Below are positions 10,742 through 21,749 of a stretch of 64,000 bases of DNA, in pieces. The notes beneath the pieces are model-generated. The model saw nothing but the letters and a program-made list of their open reading frames with translations. It did not search any database and was not told the origin of the DNA. The stretch's first letter is position 1, and each line of letters begins with the position of its first letter. The position numbers and the translations under genes are program-made. Location of the stretch: positions 2,411,317 through 2,475,316 of the forward strand of contig CAJSYZ010000012.1 of the NCBI GenBank assembly GCA_910574455.1, in the 5' to 3' direction. This DNA is from Trichaptum fuscoviolaceum (lineage: Eukaryota > Basidiomycota > Agaricomycetes > Hymenochaetales > Trichaptaceae).

Positions 10742-11009
10742 ACATTCTGACAGTACCACGCCCCAGACTACTATTCATTCCCACTTCATTCCCGTAAAAC
10801 CCCGAAATCTATCTATTATCCTTTATCACCATTTTCAAATCACTCTGATCACATTCCCGTTCCCCTTTGTTCTAACATACATTCCCGGTTCCTCGTGTAA
10901 GCTACACGCCCCACGATTATTCTCCGAATCCCGCGTGTCGCTACACGACTCACCTCCACGCCCTGAAAACATATCTTACTCCCCATTTCTTATCTCAGAC
11001 TCTTACGCG

Positions 11010-11016
11010 TATATAA
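11010..11016 (+). promoter_or_regulatory. TATA box of the LTR promoter
   Basis: TATATAA lies about 330 bp before the end of the 5' LTR and is preserved in the 3' LTR. It is the likely core promoter for the element's genomic RNA. The transcription start was not determined. Confidence 0.6.
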
Positions 11017-11378
11017 ACTTGTAGAAACTCATCATGTATCCCTCGACTCGAATATCATAAGTCTTTAGGCTACTTTACGAGCTAGGCTCTCGAGATCCAT
11101 CCTTGCTTCACTCTATGATCTTACTCTCGTCGTTACCCACTCTTCTCGCTCTCAGACTCTAAATTCCCGAAAACCCGACTAGGATCTCGCGTAGAATCCC
11201 GGATCACTGATCGCGGGAACTTCAACCCGGATCCCGACTACTTGGTCTCTTGCTATTCGTCTTCGCGTTTCCTTCGCCTTTCCGTTCTCGCTCGGCTTTC
11301 TCAACTCGCGACCACCCTTAGGCAAGGCTTGGGTCCGGGCCTGACAGTATATTCGAGTCCTTACTCAGAGACCGAAGT

Positions 11379-14300
11379 ATGTCCTATATGTTTGCCGAAA
11401 ACACTCGCTTCTCCCCGGAGCACCCCTTCTCTGCGGAGGCGGATGCTGCCAATGCCTCTGTAGCAGGCCTTTTTGATTCCCCAGATACACCAGTCAATCA
11501 GTCTTCGAACAACCGAGTTCGTATGGGCAGATCGCAACCTACGACTCCTATTCTGCCAACTTTCCGGGATACGACTCCCAGGACCCCTGACATCAGACAA
11601 CCTTTGATTCCCCCCAGTACCCCTCAGCCATCTCGCTTTCAACCCCGCAATCTCGAAACCCCACCATTCCCCGCACAAGCTAGCCGAAATGTCACCTCTC
11701 GACGATCGCAAAGCAACCTCGATGCTATCCGATCCATTCTGCCCTCGGGACACATTGAAGAACCGCCAGCCAGGCAATCGATCTTTTCGCTACGGCCAAC
11801 ACAGAATCAAAACCCCCTGGTCAGCTCTACACCGAGAGCTCGCCAGCCCAGTCCTCTTCAGAATTTCTTCTCCGACCCGTATTTGCAACGCACTGAACCT
11901 TATAACCCCAATTCCCCCCAGACAGTTCCACGGCAAACATTCAGCCCCCAAGCGAATTCGACCACTTTTCCCGAACGCATTCCCGAACGCGCCCCTGGGG
12001 AAACCAATTTCCACCACGACTACCAACGCGCTTACGAAAGCCCATTCCCCGGACGTGCTCAAGACTACACGAATCCCGGTCGAGATTACAAAACTACCCA
12101 ACAGCGGTATGAACGCGCTCCCGAGAGCCCATTCCCCGGTTACACTCCCACGCGCGGAGTTCCCGGACAGAATCCCGAAAACATGTACGAGAGACAAGTT
12201 CCCGGTCGCACTACAAACAGCCCGTTTCCCGATCGTAACCGTGAAAATCCCATCCAGCATCCCGAACGATTACCCACTAACCCTTGGCCTACGGGATACT
12301 CGACATACACCGAGCGTACAACACCTCAGACCACACCGGTCGAGGCTCATCACCCTAAAGTTACGCGACATTCTTCATACGATCCCCATGCTCGTTTTCC
12401 AACGGGTTCATCTGCTAACACTCACCTACAACCCATCCCGGAAGAAACACGTTCAGCGATCTATGACGCCAACCCCGCGGAAATTCCACTGCCAAGTACA
12501 CACAGTAGCGCAACCCACATTACGTCGGCACGGGACGGCCGTAGTGCACCGTCTCACATCCCGAATCGCCCTCCCTCCACTACACCTTCAGAGTTTCGAG
12601 AGAGATTTCCAGAACACACGAACCCCCATGGGTACTTCCCTATTCCACCCCCCCAGGCGCCCTTCTACTCCGTTATCAACCCTTCCTTCTTAGAACCCAC
12701 TATCCAAACACCACCTCTCCACGCATTTATCGAATCAGTAACGGACGAAGAAGACGTACGAAATCGACGGAATCAACCGTACGAAGTTACTCCTCCCCAT
12801 TCCTCTCCAACGTCCTATTACTCCCCTCAACCAATTCCCGACTACATTCCCGAAGTACCAAACCCGCACAATCACCCCTCCTCACCTATCAGACACGATC
12901 CACGACGCGACCCGGCACCGCATCTCCCTGCCAGGATGGCTAGACAACGGAACACAGCGTTCGACTCAGAACAACAACCGCAAACGCCGCGACTACAGGG
13001 ACAAGAAACCTATCCACCTAACTCGCCCAGCGACCACTATTCCGAAAATGACCACCCAAACAGGAGGCACCCCGGTAGAGGATTCCCGGGAGGTGGAAAT
13101 CCAGATAGGGGATTCCCCAACAGAAACCCTAGTGGCGGATTCCCAGACAGAAATCCCGGTGGTGGGTTCCCAGGCGGAAACCCCGGTGGTGGATTCCCAG
13201 GCGGAAATCCCGGTGATGGATTCCCGAAAGACGGCAATTTCAATAGAGGATTCCCGGGAAACGGATATCCCGACGATAGATTCCCGGGCAGAGGAAATTC
13301 TGGAGGAGGAGGATATTACGGAGGACCACCAGGAGGAGGACCACCAGGAGGAGGCCCACCAGGCGGTAGAACCCCAGGAGGCGGACCACCAGGAGGAGGC
13401 CCACCAGCAAGAGGTCCACCAGGACGATGACCATTCTTTCCGGGAGGAGGAGGAGGAGGGCCACCAGACGACGACCCAAACACCACCCACTACTACGATG
13501 ACAACGAACCCCATCCTAATGCCACCTTCGACCCGTTTCGCCAACCACAACGCTGCAAAGTCCCAAAATACACAGCACCAGAAAAATTCTCGGGACTCGC
13601 AATGGGCAATTCAGGAGCCGTCAAGCTGCGCACTTTTCTCGCCGCATGCTACCAAATATTCGACCTAGACCCCGAATCCTTTCCCGACGACCGCACGCAA
13701 ATAGCCTACGCAGCTTCCAACTTCACGGGAGACGCTCAAGAATGGTGGACAACAGTCCTCACGGAACACGACTATAACCCCATGCGCGCTGACTGGTCCC
13801 TCTTCGTTCAAGGTCTAAACGGCATGTTTGGAGACCCGTACATCAGTTTCTCGGCCGCGCGCCTCATTAAACAACTTGTCATGCCAGAAAACGGGCGCGT
13901 CAGCAAATACATTCTTCAATTCATGAAGTACGCGTACGACACGGGTTGGAACAACTCCGCGTTATGCACTCAATTCTACGACAATATCGCAGAACGCATC
14001 AAAGACCAATTCACCACTCATGGGCGACCAGATCGATTCGACCAACTACGACTCAAAGCCATCGAATACGATCATCGCTACTGGGAACGCGAGTTCGAAA
14101 AGCGCTTTACAAGGCGTATTACCCCTCGCACCGACAACCCACGATCCCGACCAACGAATTCCACCAACCCGAATACCAGTACGACTCCCAACAAATCCCG
14201 CGAAAACCCCGACACGACAAAGAAATCAATAATAGGTCCAGACGGACGACTCACCAACAAGGAACGAACACGACGTCGAGAAGAGAATCTCTGCCTTAAC

Positions 14301-14489
14301 TACGGCAAACCAGGTCACATTGCACGCGCTTGTCCCAGCAACACTCGCCAAGGCCGACTCACCTTCTCCTATCAAGACACGCCAGATCCCGAAATCGACC
14401 AAGAGGAAGACCAACCACACGATGACACTGAAAACGAAGAGGAAGCACCAGACGAAGATGAAGAAGACACCACCCCGGAAAACGAGTAG
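11379..14489 (+). pseudogene. gag: Gag polyprotein with one in-frame stop
   Basis: The frame opens at ATG 11379, 33 bp after the 5' LTR. Residues 1-530 are proline-, serine- and asparagine-rich. Residues about 555-683 are a glycine/proline repeat region built on NPGGGFPGG and PPGGGPPGG. A TGA at 13428-13430 interrupts the frame, but the same frame continues without further stops to TAG 14487-14489. The continuation holds a capsid-type region (VPKYTAPEKFSG, KLRTFLAACYQIF, AQEWWTTVL) and a CCHC zinc knuckle CLNYGKPGHIARAC near 14292-14333, then an acidic tail. CGA-TGA-CC at the stop fits a C-to-T change. Either the copy is dead or the stop is read through; the first is simpler. Gag would form the virus-like particle. 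Confidence 0.85.
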
Positions 14490-17400
14490 ACGATCCGGAC
14501 GAACCAGCGCAGAACCAGGATCGTCAATCCCCAACCTGCGCAACCACCTATCCCCTCATAACTTATGTCCGCGCCACCTGCCCCGCTAATGCTTTCTTTC
14601 TGGATCTATCTATTCCCAACATCTCTGCCACGCCAATACGCGCTCTTCTCGACTCCGGGGCGAGTGATAACTTCATCGATCCCGCTATCATTCCCGAAAC
14701 CACACCACTCAACCCTATACCCAATCCCATCACGCTACAACTATTCGACGGTAGCATCGCGACAACCGGATCCATCACTCACAACACCACTCTCTCCATC
14801 CAACTCCCAACAGGCAAAAACCACGAAGTCGATTTTCTCCTCACACCTCTTCACCACTCAGCACCCATCGTCCTGGGATTCCCCTGGCTCCAAGAACACA
14901 ATCCCCGCATCGATTGGCGCAAACTTTGCATGAAAATCCCGACCATCTTGAGTAAGATATCCAAAGAAGACAAACTAATCCTTGATTTCATACAGGCCCG
15001 CCGCGATGATCCCGACTACAACGCAGCTGCTCTCAATCCTGAACCAGTCTGCGGCGCTCCAACAGCGCCAACCTCCCCTTCCCCACACGGGATTCAACTC
15101 CCACCCGACTCGACAAAACCCGAGTTTGTCAAACCCGACATCAAATTAATCAACGCAGCCGCGTTTCAACTTTTACGGGACAAAGGGGCCAAATGCTTCA
15201 AAATGACAACTCGCGAAATTTTCCCGGAAGCATTTCCCGATCCCGAACCACCTACCCAGCTCCCAGCACACGGAATGACCGCATCAACCAAACCAATTCG
15301 CATGTCACCGGAAGAACGAGAAACCTTTGAGCGCATCGTCCCACCAGATTATCATGACTACGCTGACGTGTTCTCAGAAGGCGAAGCAGATCACATTCCA
15401 CCACATCGCCCCTACGACCACACCATCGACATCGAACCTCAAACAAATCCCCCGTACGGACCAATCTACTCCCTTTCCGAAACCGAGCTCAAGGCACTTC
15501 GCGAATACCTGGACGACAATCTTCGTAAAGGCTTCATACGCCCTTCGAACTCCCCAGCCGGAGCACCAATATTATTCGCTAAGAAAAAAGACGGGTCACT
15601 CCGCCTCTGCGTCGACTACCGAGGACTCAACAAAATCACCCGAAAAAACCGATACCCTCTACCCCTCATCAACGACCTCCTCGACCGCATGAAGAAAGCC
15701 AAAATCTTCACCAAGATCGACCTACGCGCAGGATACAACAATGTCCGCATTGCTGCGGGACACGAGTGGAAGACAGCATTCCGAACGCGATACGGCTCCT
15801 TCGAATACCTTGTCATGCCATTCGGGATGACCAACTCCCCGGCCACATTCCAACATTTTATGAATGACATTTTCAAGGACATGACTGACGACTTCGTTGT
15901 CATTTATCTAGACGATATCCTGATCTTCAGTAAGGATCCCGCCAAACACAAAGAACATGTTCGCCTCGTTCTGGAACGGCTACGCGCCCACAACTTGCAC
16001 GCAAAAACGGAGAAATGTCTATTTCACACAACCTCCGTCGAATACCTTGGTTTCATCGTTTCCCCCGACGGCGTATCCATGGACCCCGCCAAAACGCAAG
16101 TCATCGAATCATGGCCCATTCCTAGAAACGTGCGAGAAGTTCAATCCTTCCTTGGCTTCGCCAATTTCTATCGACGATTCATCGACAAATACTCCAACAT
16201 CGTCAAACCACTCACTTCACTCACCCGCAAAGACATTCCTTTCAAGTGGTCAGACAAAGCCCAGATAGCATTCGACAAACTCAAACGCGCGTTCCAGACC
16301 GCACCCGTGCTCGCCCACTTCAATCCCGACAACCCCTCAGTCGTAGAAACCGACGCCTCAGACTTTGCCATCAGCGCTATCCTCTCTCAACTCAAGGCCG
16401 CCGACAACGACCTTCACCCAATCGCCTTCTTCTCCCGCACCATGACACCGGCAGAACAGAACTACGACATCCACGACAAAGAACTCTTGGCTGTCGTCGA
16501 CTCCTTCGACCACTGGCGCCACTACCTTGAAGGCTCCCGTCACTGCATCGAAGTCTTCTCTGATCACGAAAACCTCAAACATTTCACTGAGAAACGACGC
16601 CTCAATCGCCGTCAAGCCCGATGGTCAGAACAACTTGAAGACTATGATTTCCACATCCGTCACCGCTCCGGGAAACTGGGCACCAAACCCGACGTCTTCA
16701 CACGACGCCGCGACATGTATCCCAGAGGCGAAGAACGCGAAACACTCAACGACCTCAACCAACGTCAAATCCTACAGCCACACCACCTTCTCGCAACCCT
16801 CATCCTAGATTCCACAGTTCTCCAATCCCAACTCGACGAAGGCATACGCAATGACAGCTTCACACAATCCAAACTCGCAGAACTCAACCACAATCCCGCA
16901 AACGACAAATTCTCTCGGGACTCCCACGGTCAACTCCTCTACGATCAACGCCTATACGTTCCCGACCACAAGGACCTTCGCCTCCTAATCACCCAGACAC
17001 ACCACGACCACGCACTGGCAGGACACCCCGGCATTCGTAAAACCATGCAGCTCATCAAACGACGATACAACTGGCCGAAACTCGAACAATTCGTTACGTC
17101 ATTTGTCAAATCCTGCCCGGCATGCCAACGCGCGAAAACATCCCGACACAAACCCTACGGACCACTCCGCTTCCTCGACATTCCCGATCGACCATGGAGT
17201 TCCATTTCCATGGACTTCATCGAAGGCCTTCCCTCCAGTAACGACTTCGACTCTATCCTCGTCATCGTCGATCGACTCACGAAAATGGCGCTATTCATCC
17301 CCACCACTAAAACCCTCAATACTCCAGGCCTCGCTCAGCTTTTCCTCCGTCACGTATTCTCCAAACACGGGGTCCCCAACGACATCGTTTCCGACCGCGG

Positions 17401-18070
17401 AAAGCATTTTGTGTCCCGTTTTTGGGCTTCCCTATGCAAACTACTCAACATCAAATCTAACCTCTCCACAGCATACCACCCGGAGACAGATGGGCAAACC
17501 GAACGCATCAATCAGATTCTCGAACAATACCTTCGCATCTACGTCAACTACCAACAAGACGATTGGTCCGACCTCCTACCCCTTGCAGAATTCGCGTACA
17601 ACAACACGACTCACTCTGCCACCGGGATCTCACCATTTTTCGCGAACAAAGGTTACCACCCCAATCTGACAATCTCCATTGCAGATGTCCCTTCAGCCGC
17701 AGCAGCTGACGCAGCATCCGACATCGCAGACGTCCACGCCTACCTCAAGGAACAATTGCAAGTTACCATACAACAATATCAGCACAACACTACGCATCGA
17801 CGATCTCCAATTCCCGACTTCAAACCCGGCGACCTCGTATGGCTTGACACTCGCAACATCCGCACCCGTCGACCCATGAAGAAACTCGACCACAAACGCA
17901 TCGGACCTTTCCCCATCCTCGAGATCGTTTCCAGCCACGCCCGACGTATAGGCCTCCCACTCGAACTCAAGGCCCTCCACAACGTATTCCAATGTTTTGC
18001 TTCTCGAACCCCATTCCCCGAACCCTTTCCCGAACCGCACCCAAGAGCCACCACCACCCATCGAAATTAA
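14462..18070 (+). CDS. pol: Pol: protease, reverse transcriptase, RNase H, integrase
   Basis: The pol frame is open from 14462, overlapping the end of gag by 28 nt in the -1 frame; no ATG is needed if it is made by frameshifting. Protease: LLDSGASDNFID near 14649-14684 with IVLGFPWLQEHNPRIDW downstream. Reverse transcriptase: DYRGLNKITRKNRYPLPLI, FRTRYGSFEYLVMPFGMTNS and catalytic YLDDILIFS near 15906. RNase H: VETDASDFAISAILSQ and NYDIHDKELLAVV. Integrase: HHCC zinc domain (HHDHALAGHPG...CPACQ), then SMDFIEGLPS, SDRGKHFVSRF and HPETDGQTERINQ supplying the D,D,E triad. The frame ends at 18070, after a one-base insertion near 17990 has thrown it off the chromodomain. Polyprotein function: copying and integration of the element. 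Confidence 0.95.
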   Translation, partial: RRHHPGKRVDDPDEPAQNQDRQSPTCATTYPLITYVRATCPANAFFLDLSIPNISATPIRALLDSGASDNFIDPAIIPETTPLNPIPNPITLQLFDGSIATTGSITHNTTLSIQLPTGKNHEVDFLLTPLHHSAPIVLGFPWLQEHNPRIDWRKLCMKIPTILSKISKEDKLILDFIQARRDDPDYNAAALNPEPVCGAPTAPTSPSPHGIQLPPDSTKPEFVKPDIKLINAAAFQLLRDKGAKCFKMTTREIFPEAFPDPEPPTQLPAHGMTASTKPIRMSPEERETFERIVPPDYHDYADVFSEGEADHIPPHRPYDHTIDIEPQTNPPYGPIYSLSETELKALREYLDDNLRKGFIRPSNSPAGAPILFAKKKDGSLRLCVDYRGLNKITRKNRYPLPLINDLLDRMKKAKIFTKIDLRAGYNNVRIAAGHEWKTAFRTRYGSFEYLVMPFGMTNSPATFQHFMNDIFKDMTDDFVVIYLDDILIFSKDPAKHKEHVRLVLERLRAHNLHAKTEKCLFHTTSVEYLGFIVSPDGVSMDPAKTQVIESWPIPRNVREVQSFLGFANFYRRFIDKYSNIVKPLTSLTRKDIPFKWSDKAQIAFDKLKRAFQTAPVLAHFNPDNPSVVETDASDFAISAILSQLKAADNDLHPIAFFSRTMTPAEQNYDIHDKELLAVVDSFDHWRHYLEGSRHCIEVFSDHENLKHFTEKRRLNRRQARWSEQLEDYDFHIRHRSGKLGTKPDVFTRRRDMYPRGEERETLNDLNQRQILQPHHLLATLILDSTVLQSQLDEGIRNDSFTQSKLAELNHNPANDKFSRDSHGQLLYDQRLYVPDHKDLRLLITQTHHDHALAGHPGIRKTMQLIKRRYNWPKLEQFVTSFVKSCPACQRAKTSRHKPYGPLRFLDIPDRPWSSISMDFIEGLPSSNDFDSILVIVDRLTKMALFIPTTKTLNTPGLAQLFLRHVFSKHGVPNDIVSDRGKHFVSRFWASLCKLLNIKSNLSTAYHPETDGQTERINQILEQYLRIYVNYQQDDWSDLLPLAEFAYNNTTHSATGISPFFANKGYHPNLTISIADVPSAAAADAASDIADVHAYLKEQLQVTIQQYQHNTTHRRSPIPDFKPGDLVWLDTRNIRTRRPMKKLDHKRIGPFPILEIVSSHARRIGLPLELKALHNVFQCFASRTPFPEPFPEPHPRATTTHRN

Positions 18071-18269
18071 CGACGACGTTGAATACGAAGTCGAAGAAAT
18101 CCTCGATTCCCGGTACAACAAACGTCGCAAACGCTTTGAATATCTCGTCCAATGGCGCGGATACGACGATCCCTCCTGGCAATCCGTAGCCAGCGTCACC
18201 AACGCGCACGACCTCGTTGCTATCTTCCACAAACGATACCCCAACAAACCAAAACCAACCACTTAACAA
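17997..18269 (+). pseudogene. Chromodomain of pol, out of frame
   Basis: In the +1 frame relative to pol, an open stretch reads INDDVEYEVEEILDSRYNKR, FEYLVQWRGYDDPSW and a C-terminal VAIFHKRYPNKPKP. This is a classic chromovirus integrase chromodomain, which in the family targets insertion to marked chromatin. One extra A near 17988-17991 uncouples it from integrase. As placed, it has no start codon of its own of evident use. Confidence 0.85.
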
Positions 18270-18552
18270 AATCCTCTCTTAAGTCCAATCTGTTATCTAT
18301 TTTCTCATTTTTACACACCCTTTCTTCCCGATAGACTCCAACACGACACACACAAAAATCCCGAAAATATTTTCTTTCGCTCTTGTAACACCACCCTAAT
18401 ATTCACTTTGTCAATCCCTCTTCATTTTCACTCAGTCCATTTTTTCTTTCACACCAAGAAGAACACAAAAACACGAATGTCCATTTCATTCTTCGCAACA
18501 AACATGACAAAAAATTAAAGCACAAAAAAAATATATACAGATAAATTACCCC

Positions 18553-21500
18553 CTACTCCTCATCCCTCGTTGCCTCTCCTTCTGCGCCCGCCAACCCATC
18601 CTCCACCTTTTTCCACCACTTCCACGTCTCCTCCAACGCCACCAATTCCCCCTGCAACCTCACATACTCCGCCATGGCCTTTCCGTAGGCCAACATGGCC
18701 TCATTGAACTCCGTCCGCTTCGCCATCCACATCCGCTTGTGGACCGCCGAACGACTTCCCACCCCAGACGCCTTCAACCTCGCCATATACGCCACCCCCC
18801 CCCCTCCAATCCCGCGATCGGCGACAACCCCGGCCCCGGCGAAGGCAACAACACCGGAGTCGGTGCACCCGGGAATTTTGCCTTGTATCCCCGCACGAAC
18901 TCCTGCATCTTCGCCATCCCGTCCGCCACCAACACATCGACATCGGGATCAACCCCACCCTCACCCTCATCCTCATCCTTATCATCCTCGTTAGAGCATG
19001 ACACGGGTGCAGGTCATCCGTGGGTACCTGCAGGTACCTGCGCTCAAATACCTGCGGTTCCAGGTGCACCTGTGCGCAGGTACCTGGTTCCCACGGTTAC
19101 CTGCAGATCCAGGTTTGGATTTTTTGGGCCCAGGTACCTGACCGGGTACCTGCAGGTACCCGGTCAATCACGTGCGCTCACCTTGAGCGCGACGAACGCA
19201 ACGATGTACCACTACTTTCACCTACATTCTACTCGATATGTACCATTTTTTTCGTCATCCTCCAAGCCGCCTACTACGACGTCAACATGCGCGATGACCG
19301 CCTCCTCGCCAACTGTGCGCTTGTCAGCGCCTTCCGCCCGTCGCGCTCTCTGCGCGAGACCGCGAGACCGCAGCCGCTTGTCGCCCTCGACATGCTGCTC
19401 GCCCAGCAACCACAACACCCACCGTCATCGGCACTCATGATGCCGCGCTAAAAGCGGTACACGGCGTCAGCCAACTTCCACCGTTGTAACCGCCCCGTTG
19501 TAACCTCCACGCCAACTGCGCGTTTGTCTGCCAGGCGAGGTCGGCTTCAACACAGAGGCTGCTTTTCCGTCGCGCTTCTCTCCATTCAGAGATTGCCTAC
19601 AAGTCCTTCGCCCGCGTGGTCGACCGCAAGACAGAACACGACCGTGATGATTCCGTTGCACGCTTGCGCATCACACTCGATTACAACCATCCAGATCAGG
19701 TCTCCCACCACTCCTTCGCTCGCCGTCGTATGTCCCAACCTCTATGAGCTCGACATCTTGCTGTATGGCCGCGGTGTGCCTATGCAACAGACGGAGGGTG
19801 CCGTTGACGCAGCGCGCATGTGCAAGACAGTCCCAGCAACCACTCTCGAAGCACCCTATGGAAGTTAAGTCTCGAAGCCGCCTACCACGATGACGGCCCC
19901 GTCGCGCCCAATGGCCGCCTCCTCGCCAACTGTGCGCAGACAACCGCAAAACAGAATGGGACCGCGGCGAAGATCAAGCTAGAATCTCGTAATGCAGAGG
20001 CTGAACTGGTCTTCTGGTATGTCTTTTTTCTTCTTTTTTCTTACCTTCATCGTACTAATCTCGCCATTGATCCCGCTCGTCGCCTTCGACATGCCGCTCG
20101 TCCAGCATCCGCAACACCCATCCTCGCCTGTACTCATGATGCCGCCCCACAAGCGGTACGCATCGTTGGCCAACTTCCACCATCGCAAACCCTCGGCGCT
20201 CACCGCCATCGTCCAGTTCCGCCGCCTCCTCGCCCTCTTCAAGCCCATTCAGATTCGACCAAGCCTGAATCCTCTGGCGGCGAGGCAGTCGTCTCCCCGC
20301 CAGCCCTTTCGACTGGTCGTGGTCCATGCAAGGCTGTCCACCTCCAGGACATATGGTATGTTATTCATTATGTTTTTATCTTATTACTACACTACTTACT
20401 GTTAACTACCTGCGGGTTGTATCAGGTACCTGCAATACCTGCAGGTAACAGGTCCAGGTAGACCCGGATCCGTTTCCCACGGTTCCGGGTCGGATCCAGG
20501 TATCAGTTTTTTTGCGCAGGTACCTGCGCTTCGCGGATCCGGGTACACCTGCAGGTGCACCCGTGTCATGCTCTAATCCTCGTCCTCATCCGACGACGCC
20601 ACCTCCAACTCAGCCAGAGACGCCACCAGCGCGTCGTTCCCAACACGCAGGTTACGCTTCGCGTCTGCGCGCTCGCGCTTCTCCTTCTCCTTCTCCGGGT
20701 TCTTGTCCTGGATCTTGTTCTGCCCCGCCGCCGGCCGCACAGCAGACGTTGCCTTGAAGCGCATGGTGGGTCGCCGCCCAGGAACCTCCAAAAATTCCTT
20801 GTCCTGGATCTTGTCTCCCCGGATCCCAATCTCTATCTCTCCCGAGTCATCTCCATCATCTTCCAGATCCGACACCTCGCCAGACTCCCGCTCCCTGTCA
20901 CGAACCAGCGCCTCTACCTCGCGCACGTGTGCTTGCAGCCGGGACGCAATCTCGACGGTCTTGTCTTGAATCTTATTCTTGACGTTGTCGTTCACCATTG
21001 ATGAGCTCCCAGTCGACTCCGGGAGGACCGCGCTTTCCAAATCCCGCAGTTGTTGCGGGGTAAGCTTCCGCGACCCATCCCCCGGCGGACCCTCGCCCAC
21101 ATACGCCACGGCGCCGCCGATCCCGTTGTCCTCCAGCCACACACGCTTCCCGGTGTCCGACACCTCATGACAAAAAAGCTTGCCACGGCTGCAACCCTTG
21201 GACTGTCGCGAGCAGACAAAACACGCGCCCAATTTTTTTCGCGAGGGCACCGACCGGTATCCGTCGGGCGTCACGCACATGTCATAAAAGTGCGAGCCCT
21301 TCCCTATGGACTGGCACCACTCGCAAATGTCCTCGCCCTGCCAATAGACGTGGAACTTCCCCAGTTCCCTCACCGACCTCCCGGGACCCGAAGGAGCAGA
21401 CTACGAAAGGACACAGACTAAGACCCACAATCCTTAACCCATAACAAACAACACAACTCACACTTTTCGGACGCTCTCCAGGTGCCCGTCCCTTCCCCTT

Positions 21501-21713
21501 CATATCCTTCTTCTCCTTCTCGACACGCGCTCGCTTCGTCACGGCTTCATCACCAGCGGAACCCGCACCAGCTTCATCCTCGACTTCCACCGTTTCCCGC
21601 CCACGCTTCTGCGGCGATTTCTTCCGACCAGCCGGCACGGCCTTTGCTGGCTCAGAATCCGAGAAGTCGGACAAAAACAGGGGACGCTCTTCGACGTACG
21701 CCGCTGACGGGGT

Positions 21714-21749
<36 letters not shown>

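Larger units (their letters stand above)
10524..11346 (+). repeat. 5' LTR of retrotransposon 1
   Basis: The 823-bp LTR has TG...CA ends (TGTCACGACA to GGGCCTGACA). It contains five tandem 13-bp GCCTTACGAACAC units near 10679-10741 and a TATA box at 11010-11016. It is directly preceded by target duplication ATATC. Confidence 0.96.

Noticed and set aside
11347..11375. TTCGAGTCC after the 5' LTR as a tRNA-type primer-binding site
   Set aside because: It resembles a tRNA T-arm in sense, not the complement of a tRNA 3' end; no convincing primer site was found, and self-priming could not be tested by eye.
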